NCBI GenBank assembly: GCA_002373595.1 | Contig: DFKT01000088.1 | Location: forward strand, 1 to 5,303 | Origin: Lachnospiraceae bacterium UBA3638 | GTDB taxonomy: Bacteria > Bacillota > Clostridia > Lachnospirales > Lachnospiraceae | Reading direction: 5' to 3' | DNA: 5,303 nt | Part shown: piece by piece, positions 1 to 5,271 of the stretch | Layout of the letters: each line of letters starts with the position of its first letter | How positions within the stretch are numbered: position 1 is the first letter of the stretch | Notes under the pieces: generated by a model | The model's input: only the letters and a program-made list of their open reading frames with translations | Database searches by the model: none | Told to the model about the DNA's origin: nothing | Made by a program: the position numbers and the translations under genes

Positions 1-601
1 CCTCATCTGCATTTCCGGACTTTATCGCACCGACTATAGCTTCATGCTCAAGATTAGACTTAGGACCTCTTGCCGAAGTCTTAAGAGTACGCTTTCTGAC
101 TCTTAATACATACTGATGATAATCCTTGAGCTGATGCTCCAATATCTTGCTTCCGGCTGCTTCATAGAGGATCTCGTGGAATCTGGTATCCAGATCGAAT
201 ATCTGCTCCAAATGTCCCTTCTCAGCGTGGAATTTTGCCAGATATATATTCTCCTCAAGCTCTTCAAGCTGCTCATCGGTGATATTGGCTGTAGCCCATC
301 TGGCGGCAAGCCCCTCAAGTCTGGACCTGATCATATATATATCGCGCACATCATCGTCCGTGATACCTACGACATATGCTCCCCTGTTGGGGATGATCTG
401 AATAAGGCCTTCGAGTTCAAGCTGTCTGAAGGCCTCTCTGACGGGAGTACGGCTGACACCGAGTTCCTCTCCTATAGCGACCTCTCTGAGTTCTTCATTT
501 TCCTCATACTTGCCGTTAAGAATGTCTTCTCTCAACCTGGAAAAGACTCGTCCTCTCAGTGAATACTTATCCGTGACTTCTTTTTTAACATCGCTGCTCA
601 T
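1..601 (-). CDS. GntR family transcription regulator, FadR/FCD type (C-terminus beyond left edge)
   Basis: The first 200 codons of a leftward gene are present; the 3' end lies outside the window. Residues 13-80 form the GntR winged helix-turn-helix, with the hallmark run GVSRTPVREAF at 48-58, QLELEGLI at 60-67 and the wing NRGAYV at 72-77. Residues 82 onward are helical and match the FCD ligand-binding domain: D138, H142 (in DTRFHEILY) and H186 (in LEHEAI) fit three of the four usual metal/ligand residues, and the fourth would lie just past the edge. FCD proteins are usually dimeric repressors responding to small carboxylic acids or sugar acids; the ligand here cannot be read. The ATG at 601 is preceded by AAAGG eight bases upstream. 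A perfect dyad over its own -10 box suggests autorepression. It is divergent from rpsT, which is unlikely to be its metabolic target; true targets may lie to the left. Family call is firm, ligand unknown. Confidence 0.93.
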   Translation of the reverse strand, partial: MSSDVKKEVTDKYSLRGRVFSRLREDILNGKYEENEELREVAIGEELGVSRTPVREAFRQLELEGLIQIIPNRGAYVVGITDDDVRDIYMIRSRLEGLAARWATANITDEQLEELEENIYLAKFHAEKGHLEQIFDLDTRFHEILYEAAGSKILEHQLKDYHQYVLRVRKRTLKTSARGPKSNLEHEAIVGAIKSGNADE

Positions 602-660
602 TCTTTATGCCTTTCGCTGTTTAAAGCTCATTATCGGATATAAAACACAAATGCTGTATA

Positions 661-672
661 ATTGTATACAAT
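661..672. promoter_or_regulatory. Probable GntR/FadR-type operator (perfect 12-bp palindrome)
   Basis: ATTGTATACAAT is identical on both strands. Its core TGTATACA fits the general FadR-subfamily operator pattern yGTM-KACr, with no spacer. It contains the -10 box of the adjacent GntR gene, so a bound dimer would block RNA polymerase. Flanking arms GTATA (656-660) and TATAC (674-678) extend the dyad imperfectly, with a one-base asymmetry. The inference that the adjacent regulator binds here rests on position and pattern. Confidence 0.65.
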
Positions 673-689
673 ATATACCAAAAAGTCAA
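661..689 (-). promoter_or_regulatory. Promoter of the GntR regulator gene
   Basis: Read on the minus strand, TTGACT (684-689) is followed after exactly 17 bases by TACAAT (661-666), close to the sigma-A consensus TTGACA-17-TATAAT. Transcription would start near 654, leaving a leader of about 50 bases before the ATG at 601. The -10 box lies inside the palindrome ATTGTATACAAT. The -35 box is only 18 bases from the -35 box of the opposite promoter for rpsT. Inferred from sequence only. Confidence 0.75.
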
Positions 690-707
690 GCAAGCGCAAA
701 AAAACAC

Positions 708-736
708 TTGACATTACGCTCCAAATAGAATAAATT
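708..736 (+). promoter_or_regulatory. Promoter of rpsT
   Basis: A perfect -35 box TTGACA (708-713) is followed after 17 bases by TAAATT (731-736), a four-of-six match to TATAAT. Transcription would begin near 743, giving a leader of about 73 bases before the start codon at 816. The consensus -35 box with correct spacing fits a highly expressed ribosomal protein gene. Confidence 0.75.
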
Positions 737-742
737 ATTTGA

Positions 743-774
743 GTATGTGACGGATTCCCCACCGCATACGCGGT
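743..774 (+). promoter_or_regulatory. Structured 5' leader of rpsT with two alternative hairpins
   Basis: The leader holds a compact hairpin with arms ACCGC (761-765) and GCGGT (770-774) around the loop ATAC. A competing stem pairs GTATG (743-747) with CATAC (765-769) and CGG (751-753) with CCG (762-764), with a three-base bulge. The two cannot form together because they share 762-769. The following 775-800 is A/T-rich and should be unstructured before the ribosome binding site. S20 represses its own translation in E. coli; whether this leader does something similar is inference, and such small stems can arise by chance. Confidence 0.35.
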
Positions 775-800
775 TTCTATAAAATATGTTTAAGTTTTAC

Positions 801-806
801 AGGAGG
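801..806 (+). promoter_or_regulatory. Ribosome binding site fixing the TTG start of rpsT
   Basis: A perfect AGGAGG lies nine bases before TTG at 816. The TTG codon is followed by codons for ANIKSAKKR, the conserved N-terminus of S20. No in-frame ATG lies between the ribosome binding site and the conserved sequence, so TTG is the start. Confidence 0.9.
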
Positions 807-815
807 TAAAGGACT

Positions 816-1079
816 TTGGCTAACATTAAATCCGCTAAGAAGAGAGTGCTTGTTGCAGCTCGTAACGAAGAGAAGAATAAGTCAGTTCGCTCAAGCGTTA
901 AGACTTCTATCAAGAAGGTTCTTGCAGCAGTTGAGAGTGGCGATAAGGCTGATGCACAGGCTAAGCTTCAGGATGCTACCAAGACGATCGATATGGCTTG
1001 CCAGAAGGGCGTTTATCACAAGAACAACGCTTCCCGCAAGGTATCTCGTATCTCTAGTGCCGTAAGCAGCATGAAATAA
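816..1079 (+). CDS. rpsT: 30S ribosomal protein S20
   Basis: The 87-residue product is the usual length for bacterial S20, a primary 16S rRNA binding protein of the small subunit. The N-terminus ANIKSAKKR, the basic helical body and the segment GVYHKNNASRKVSRIS near the C-terminus (positions 65-80) are family hallmarks. It is very rich in Lys, Ala and Ser, and forms a bundle of long helices. The start is TTG, supported by a perfect AGGAGG nine bases upstream. E. coli rpsT also uses TTG, where the weak codon contributes to autoregulation; the same logic here is inference. The gene has its own promoter and terminator, so it is monocistronic. It lacks the neighbours seen in Bacillus, such as gpr and lepA, at least within this window. 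Confidence 0.98.
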   Translation: MANIKSAKKRVLVAARNEEKNKSVRSSVKTSIKKVLAAVESGDKADAQAKLQDATKTIDMACQKGVYHKNNASRKVSRISSAVSSMK

Positions 1080-1103
1080 GCATCCAAGATATATATGCAA
1101 TAG

Positions 1104-1136
1104 AAAACCCTGCCGGATGATGGCAGGGTTTTTTTA
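1104..1136 (+). terminator. Intrinsic terminator of rpsT, probably bidirectional
   Basis: A perfect 7-bp stem CCCTGCC (1108-1114) / GGCAGGG (1122-1128) with a seven-base loop is followed by seven T (1129-1135). Four A (1104-1107) precede the stem and can extend it. It begins about 25 bases after the rpsT stop. Read leftward the same hairpin is followed by only four T, so it could also end the converging carboxypeptidase operon, whose stop is 34 bases away, though less efficiently. Confidence 0.93.
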
Positions 1137-1137
1137 T

Positions 1138-1149
1138 GGCCGGCCGGCC
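1138..1149. repeat. GC-only 12-bp palindrome, three tandem GGCC units
   Basis: GGCCGGCCGGCC is a perfect palindrome and a triple tandem repeat in an otherwise A/T-rich gap between convergent genes. It sits between the terminator hairpin and the carboxypeptidase stop. On the leftward transcript it could form a small GGCC/GGCC hairpin just before the terminator. Its role is unknown and it may be incidental. Confidence 0.6.
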
Positions 1150-1169
1150 TAAATAAAATAATAAATATC

Positions 1170-2678
1170 TTACTTCGCTTCTGCGATTACAGCGCGGATG
1201 AATTCTTCCGCTGTCTGAGGTATCTTGATCTCAGCTCCCGTATCAAGCGGCTCTCCCGCATTCTCCCTGAAACGATTGATCCCATATACCATCAGCTCCT
1301 GCGTGAGCGTATTTCTCGTTGCAAAGTCCTCTGCTCCGAACTCCATAGCCACGATCGTATGTACGCTTCCGTCAGCGCCCTTAACATCAGCCGCAGCCAC
1401 AAGACATGCTCCTGCCATGATCGTAGTACCCGTCTTTAATCCCACTACCTCATCCATATTGTAGAGGAGCGGGTTTGTATTGTTGATCACTCTGTTAAAT
1501 GTAGGTAGCTCAGTTTTCTGAAGTGATGTGACATCCTTTATACCCGGATAAACTGCGAGGATATATTGTACCATCTTAAAAGCATCCTCTACCGTCATCC
1601 TGTTCTGATGCTTTGATGCAGCTACCGAATCCATAAATCCGGGCAGACCGTGGGGGTTGTAAAATACCGTCTTATCCGAGAGACCAAGTTCCCTTGCTTT
1701 GGCATTCATCAGCTCCACAAAGGCTTCCTCGCTTCCGGCAACATGTATAGCCAGGCTGAGCGCAGATTCATTGCTCGAAGGAAGGAGCATTCCCTTTATA
1801 AGTTCGGAAACGCTGCTCACCTGCCCCTCTTCCATCTTGATAACACCGTCTTCGCCGTTGGAGAGTTCCTCCGCCTGCTTAGTGATCACAACTTCATCAT
1901 TTGCGCCTATCCTGCCGGATGATATCGCATCCATAATGCAGAGATATGTCATAAGCTTGGTAACGCTGGCGATAGCTACCGGATTATCGGGATTGTATTC
2001 GTCATATATCTCTCCCGTCGTCGCATCGCCTACCAGAGCTGCATGAACCTCGTAATAGAATCCCTCTTCTCTCAGTTTGTCGATATTGGGAACATAACTG
2101 CTTGAAGTATCGATATAGAGCCTTTCGCCCCTAAATTCCATATTAAGGTCCAGAAGCATGGCAAGGTCGCTGATACTGATATAATAGTCCTGCTTGCCTG
2201 CCATATTATCACCGATGAAGGTATAATACTTGACTGTCTTACCGTTTACCTCCATCGCATTGAGGCCCATATTCTTGGTCCTGTACTTAAACTCCGTAAT
2301 CTCCGGCTCCTCGGTTTCCTCATCCGCAGGCTTTTCTTCAGGCAGTTCAAAGGGTACATTCTCCCCTCCTACCGCACCATAGGGCACACCGAGAGTAACA
2401 GCGAGCTTATCCCCATCCTTAGCCATTTCAAACTGCTTATCCGTGCCGGATATCGCAGCAGCGACATCTCTCATGGATACGTAGCGATTATTCGGATAGA
2501 CATAATGCAGCGCCTTGATCGTAATATCATTATCGCTTCCGTTGACGGATGCTCTGATATTCTCACCATGAGTAAACTCCTCTATGGCATAGGCAGGTTC
2601 GCTGTATGATAAAACAGATACAGCTGCAAACACCAAAGAGAGGACCAGTGCTATCAGTCTTTTTTTACATCTATTCAT
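1170..2678 (-). CDS. Secreted D-alanyl-D-alanine carboxypeptidase (penicillin-binding protein, S11 family) with N-terminal repeat region
   Basis: This 502-residue protein should trim the terminal D-Ala from peptidoglycan pentapeptides outside the membrane. Residues 1-31 are a signal peptide: NRCKKR, a hydrophobic run, then AYA before the likely cleavage. The catalytic domain (about 205-475) has all three motifs: SVTK at 238-241 with nucleophile Ser238, SSN at 301-303 and KTG at 415-417. Before it, two related units (45-96 and 144-190), each with VNG then a Y-[VI]-S-hydrophobic-x-DLA-like helix and a final strand, resemble copper-amine-oxidase N-terminal-like domains; an acidic, proline-containing linker (about 110-129) separates them. 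The protein ends 85 residues after KTG, so the PBP5-type C-terminal domain and amphipathic anchor seem absent. The ATG at 2678 is chosen because it opens the signal peptide and overlaps the upstream stop by 8 bases; upstream in-frame ATGs (2720, 2717, 2690) have no better ribosome binding site. Similar to DacF/DacA; exact orthology not claimed. Confidence 0.93.
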   Translation of the reverse strand: MNRCKKRLIALVLSLVFAAVSVLSYSEPAYAIEEFTHGENIRASVNGSDNDITIKALHYVYPNNRYVSMRDVAAAISGTDKQFEMAKDGDKLAVTLGVPYGAVGGENVPFELPEEKPADEETEEPEITEFKYRTKNMGLNAMEVNGKTVKYYTFIGDNMAGKQDYYISISDLAMLLDLNMEFRGERLYIDTSSSYVPNIDKLREEGFYYEVHAALVGDATTGEIYDEYNPDNPVAIASVTKLMTYLCIMDAISSGRIGANDEVVITKQAEELSNGEDGVIKMEEGQVSSVSELIKGMLLPSSNESALSLAIHVAGSEEAFVELMNAKARELGLSDKTVFYNPHGLPGFMDSVAASKHQNRMTVEDAFKMVQYILAVYPGIKDVTSLQKTELPTFNRVINNTNPLLYNMDEVVGLKTGTTIMAGACLVAAADVKGADGSVHTIVAMEFGAEDFATRNTLTQELMVYGINRFRENAGEPLDTGAEIKIPQTAEEFIRAVIAEAK

Positions 2679-3315
2679 TAACTCTTGCATATACTTTATT
2701 TTCACCTGTAGTAACATCATGCAGCATCAGTGTTGTATCGTTTACCAGATAATCATAGACTGTGCCGTCTATGGTAATGGTTTCCTTCTCGATCATATAT
2801 GTGCCTTCCTTCGAATAGATCATGAAAACATTTTCGTACTCAGGCATGATTGAAGGCGCGTTTGCCTTTAAGTATTCTGCGGTATCGCTGCCAACGGCAT
2901 TTTTGACATACTCATCCAGTTTTGCTGCGTCAGCTTCGACTCCCGCATCTTTCAGTCTCATAGTCAGGAGTTCATTCATAGCATCCGCAAAAGCCGTATA
3001 GCTCTCATCTGCGAGTGCGTCATAATCTTCCTGCCTGATATAAGTGCTGCAGGTTCCATCCTCAGCGATCTCAAAATATACAGGAAGCAGCAATCCGTCC
3101 GTATGGTCCCTTAAAGATACCTTGTTTCCGAGGATAGCGTTTCCGAGCCAATCATCTGCAGTCTTAACCACTTCATCCGTCAGATCGACATTCATTGTCC
3201 ATGTACCGGGGAGCTTCTTACCGGGTCTGAAGAACTGCAATGCTGCAAATACGCCTGCTGACAGCAGGAGCAATATCACCAATACTATTACTATTCTTAC
3301 GATTACTTTCTTCAT
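2671..3315 (-). CDS. Unrecognised single-pass membrane or secreted protein, possibly lipocalin-like
   Basis: I do not recognise this 214-residue protein. It begins MKKVIVR, followed by a strongly hydrophobic segment (4-29) that is either a signal anchor or an uncleaved signal peptide; there is no lipobox cysteine. The rest should be extracellular. GTW at 37-39, a strand followed by EDGT (about 79-94), and a run of strands at 171-212 (GTYMIEKETITI, then YDYLVNDTTLML) resemble small lipocalin-like beta barrels, with a mostly helical stretch at 96-150 between. That fold is a guess. A good ribosome binding site (AAGGA, six bases before the ATG) overlaps the stop codon of the Nudix gene, with a gap of only 9 bases. 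The 3' end overlaps the carboxypeptidase start by 8 bases (ATGAATAG), so translational coupling is likely, and a role at the cell envelope is a reasonable inference. Confidence 0.85.
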   Translation of the reverse strand: MKKVIVRIVIVLVILLLLSAGVFAALQFFRPGKKLPGTWTMNVDLTDEVVKTADDWLGNAILGNKVSLRDHTDGLLLPVYFEIAEDGTCSTYIRQEDYDALADESYTAFADAMNELLTMRLKDAGVEADAAKLDEYVKNAVGSDTAEYLKANAPSIMPEYENVFMIYSKEGTYMIEKETITIDGTVYDYLVNDTTLMLHDVTTGENKVYARVNE

Positions 3316-3324
3316 TGCGTTTCC

Positions 3325-3780
3325 TTATGCAAATCTTTTGATGTACTCTCTGAAGACTTCCCTTATAGGAGGTGATATCTCATCAATGACGATATCTGAA
3401 GGATCAAAATACCTGATCTCCTCTATCTCTTCTTCCTGCCTCCTGATCTCACCGTGGTACTTTCTGCAGATATAGATGATCTCGACATTGGAGACTTCAT
3501 CTCCGTTGGGATATACATAATGCGCTTCCGGACCTGAATTGACATAAAAGAACTCCAGCTCATCGGCTACGATGCCCATCTCTTCAAGGAGCTCTCTGCG
3601 AGCGCAGTCTTCGGCTTTTTCATCGATCTCTATCGAACCGCCCGCATAGCCCCACATGTGATTATCCGTGCGTTTTCCGAGAAGGAGCCTTCCCTTGTCA
3701 TCAACACATATTACACTTGCCGCGCATTGCATCAGGGTCCTGTGTCCGACCACCCTGCGCAGATCCATTATATAACTCAT
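3325..3780 (-). CDS. Nudix (MutT-type) hydrolase
   Basis: The 151-residue protein carries a complete Nudix box, G-x5-E-x7-R-E-x2-E-E-x-G-I, with G48, E54, R62, E63, E66, E67, G69 and I70. The glutamates bind the divalent metal used to cleave a nucleoside-diphosphate-linked substrate. It also has the usual preceding strand VICVDDKGRLLLGKR (23-37) and WGYAGGSIE (43-51), where Ala replaces the common Pro of PGG. The segment NGDEVSNVEIIYICRKYHGE (92-111) follows the box. Substrate cannot be read: nucleotide sugars, ADP-ribose and oxidised nucleotides are all possible. The start at 3780 has GGAG followed by five A. The gap to the upstream FMN-protein gene is 63 bases with no clear promoter or terminator, so cotranscription is likely; downstream coupling is tight. 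Confidence 0.93.
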   Translation of the reverse strand: MSYIMDLRRVVGHRTLMQCAASVICVDDKGRLLLGKRTDNHMWGYAGGSIEIDEKAEDCARRELLEEMGIVADELEFFYVNSGPEAHYVYPNGDEVSNVEIIYICRKYHGEIRRQEEEIEEIRYFDPSDIVIDEISPPIREVFREYIKRFA

Positions 3781-3843
3781 TTTTTCTCCATGGATTAAAG
3801 ATCAGGATTTCGGTACGAAGGAAAGGTGTAAAAATCGTTATAT

Positions 3844-4236
3844 TTAAAACTTTATGACCTCCGGAGCCGCGGTAAATGAGCTGATCGTAGCGGTTGCGTT
3901 CTTGAAATAAAGCACTTCCGTATTGTCATCATCAGCGGAATACATACCCTGAAGCGAAGGATATGCTTCTAGCATAGCGACCTTTGCTTCACTTCTGTCA
4001 TCCGAAACCAACTCGCCGGCAACTCTTATCCACTCACCGTTCTTAAAAGCACAGATCTCTGCTTTGGGATTGGCATGAAGCTGCTTGGAAACATCCTTTT
4101 TCTTGCCGGTCTGAATGTAAAGCTTACCCTCAAATACATTGACGGTTCCGAAAGGCCTTACCCTGGGCTGATCTCCGTCAACGGTAGCAAGGTAGTACAC
4201 TTCTGCTTCTTTCAAAAACTTAACAACTCTTTCCAT
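3844..4236 (-). CDS. Pyridoxamine 5'-phosphate oxidase-related FMN-binding split-barrel protein
   Basis: This 130-residue protein matches the short single-domain branch of the PNPOx-like superfamily common in clostridia. The N-terminal helix MERVVKFLKE leads into strand VYYLATVDGDQPRVRPFG (13-30), whose basic residues R25 and R27 typically approach the FMN phosphate. Next come LYIQTGKKKDVSKQL (39-53), HANPKAEICAF (54-64) and WIRVAGE (69-75), in the family order. It lacks the C-terminal dimerisation segment of true PdxH, so vitamin B6 synthesis is not implied; such proteins may bind FMN, F420 or heme. A perfect AGGAGG precedes two adjacent ATGs (4239 and 4236). The second is chosen because its six-base spacing is normal whereas the first has only three. 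A longer in-frame extension to 4335 would overlap the SDR gene and is not supported. It lies 31 bases after the SDR stop. Confidence 0.9.
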   Translation of the reverse strand: MERVVKFLKEAEVYYLATVDGDQPRVRPFGTVNVFEGKLYIQTGKKKDVSKQLHANPKAEICAFKNGEWIRVAGELVSDDRSEAKVAMLEAYPSLQGMYSADDDNTEVLYFKNATATISSFTAAPEVIKF

Positions 4237-4241
4237 CATTT

Positions 4242-4247
4242 GCCTCC
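4242..4247 (-). promoter_or_regulatory. Ribosome binding site fixing the start of the FMN split-barrel gene
   Basis: On the minus strand AGGAGG precedes CAAATGATG. The site gives six bases of spacing to the ATG at 4236 and three to that at 4239. It rules out the much longer open frame that begins at 4335. Confidence 0.85.
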
Positions 4248-4267
4248 TTTTATCATTACCTAAGTAT

Positions 4268-5170
4268 CTACAAACTTGCAAAGCTATTATATGTCTCACG
4301 CATCGAGTTTTCATCGTCTGAATATACAAAATCAAATTCTCTTATAAAGCGACTCCCGTCGTAGAGATTGCTCTCCTGCCGGGTTAAAGGGAACGGGAGT
4401 GGCAGCCCCTTCTCATATACATCCGATACGCCAACCTCCACCATCTCGAAATCTTTTTCCGTTGCTTTCCTTAAAAGTTCCGCATACGATCCGTATGAAT
4501 AAGTCTTATTCTCACATATGTTAAAAGCCCTGTTTTCTGCTTTGGGATTCCCAATGACAGTCTTTATCGCTCTTGCAACATCCTTTACATATACCAGCTG
4601 AAACTCTCCGTCCGCATCTGTCGGATGGATTATCTGACCTGCTCCGTCTATCCATTTAAAGTATATCGACTCTCTCGGAGCATAGTTTCCCGGGCCATAT
4701 ATAAATGCCGGTCTTAGAACCGTATAAACCATACCCCTTTCGGCACATACTCTCTTTACTTCTGACTCAAGCGAGACTTTACCGCTTATATATGCTCCCG
4801 CTTCACCGCCGAAATCGCGCGTTTCAAGCTCCGAGTCTTCATTCATGGCATTACCCGTACCGCGCATGTAGACATCGACCGTACTGATAAAGATATACTG
4901 CCTGCATTTACAGTTAAGGTTATTAAGGAGTCCTTCTATATCGCCTTTATTGTATGCGCAGAAGTCCACTATCGCATCATACTCCTCATGTGGAATATTA
5001 CGCAGTGCTTCCTCATCATGCCTGTCCGCAAGTATCTCTTTATCCGCCAAAGGTGAATGGTTCGACCCTCTATGAAGCACAGAAACCCCGGCATCCGTCT
5101 CCGAATTCATCAATTCGACGAATGCTTTTCCCAGGAAATATGTACCTCCGACAGTCAGTATCTTCATCAT
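4268..5170 (-). CDS. NAD-dependent epimerase/dehydratase-like extended SDR protein
   Basis: The 300-residue protein has an N-terminal Rossmann fold: KILTVGGTYFLGK at 3-15, then HRG (33-35) after the second strand. ADRHDEEAL (48-56) and DAIVDFCAY (65-73) follow. Catalytic candidates are S96/T97 in FISTVDVY and Y127-x3-K131 in YISGK. RPAFIYGPGNY (153-163) and the later FQLVYVKDVARAI (190-202) are typical of extended SDRs such as sugar-nucleotide epimerases. The dinucleotide motif is atypical: the middle Gly of TGGTGFxG is Tyr11, as in GGTxFLG proteins related to the CSP41 branch, so sugar epimerisation is not assured. Start codons TTG-ATG-ATG (5173, 5170, 5167) are tandem; ATG 5170 is taken, but 5167 is equally possible. 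The only Shine-Dalgarno-like element, GAAGGG at 5185-5190, is rather far upstream. First gene of the probable five-gene leftward operon. Confidence 0.9.
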   Translation of the reverse strand: MMKILTVGGTYFLGKAFVELMNSETDAGVSVLHRGSNHSPLADKEILADRHDEEALRNIPHEEYDAIVDFCAYNKGDIEGLLNNLNCKCRQYIFISTVDVYMRGTGNAMNEDSELETRDFGGEAGAYISGKVSLESEVKRVCAERGMVYTVLRPAFIYGPGNYAPRESIYFKWIDGAGQIIHPTDADGEFQLVYVKDVARAIKTVIGNPKAENRAFNICENKTYSYGSYAELLRKATEKDFEMVEVGVSDVYEKGLPLPFPLTRQESNLYDGSRFIREFDFVYSDDENSMRETYNSFASL

Positions 5171-5196
5171 CAAAATATGGAAAACCCTTCGAAAGT

Positions 5197-5205
5197 ATTA
5201 TACCA
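5197..5205 (-). promoter_or_regulatory. Extended -10 promoter for the leftward operon
   Basis: The minus strand reads TGGTATAAT: a perfect TATAAT (5197-5202) with the TGn extension (5203-5205). No good -35 box is present at the right distance; that region falls inside the hairpin at 5213-5240, and an extended -10 can compensate. Transcription would start near 5190, giving a leader of only about 20 bases before the SDR start. Confidence 0.7.
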
Positions 5206-5212
5206 TAACAAA

Positions 5213-5240
5213 GAAAGAGAGGCATCGCTGCCTCTCTTTC
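5213..5240 (-). terminator. Intrinsic terminator of the gene upstream on the minus strand
   Basis: A perfect 12-bp stem, GAAAGAGAGGCA (5213-5224) with TGCCTCTCTTTC (5229-5240), closes a four-base loop that reads GCGA (a GNRA-type tetraloop) on the minus strand. Leftward transcripts continue with TTTGTT after the stem, so the 3' side is U-rich as in intrinsic terminators. Read rightward there is no useful T tract. It lies 31 bases after a plausible stop codon at 5272 and just before the SDR promoter. Confidence 0.75.
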
Positions 5241-5271
5241 GATATGTTTATGAGGGTTGTAAATCGGTTTC

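Noticed and set aside
116..562. 148-codon rightward open frame
   Set aside because: It lies opposite the GntR gene, whose protein matches its family along the whole length; the antisense product has no recognisable domain and no ribosome binding site was seen.
778..785. TATAAAAT as a second -10 box for rpsT
   Set aside because: No -35 box lies at a workable distance (17 bases upstream reads TTCCCC) and there is no TGn extension; the TTGACA promoter at 708-736 explains expression.
1699..2046. 115-codon rightward open frame, with others at 1225-1464 and 1650-1922
   Set aside because: All lie antisense to the catalytic domain of the carboxypeptidase, whose motifs are intact; the translations are low-complexity shadows.
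2679..2720. Upstream extension of the carboxypeptidase to ATG at 2720
   Set aside because: It would add residues in front of a normal signal peptide and lengthen the overlap with the upstream gene, without a better ribosome binding site.
3044..3475. 143-codon rightward open frame with a hydrophobic middle
   Set aside because: It is antisense to two well-supported genes; the hydrophobic part is the complement of the signal-anchor region.
3781..3843. Possible promoter or terminator in the 63-base gap before the Nudix gene
   Set aside because: TTTACA is present on the minus strand but no -10 box follows at 16-18 bases, and the only hairpin (TTCG/CGAA) is four base pairs without a T tract.
4237..4335. 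Upstream extension of the FMN split-barrel gene to 4335
   Set aside because: It overlaps the SDR coding end by 68 bases, while a perfect AGGAGG stands just before the ATGs at 4239/4236, where family similarity begins.
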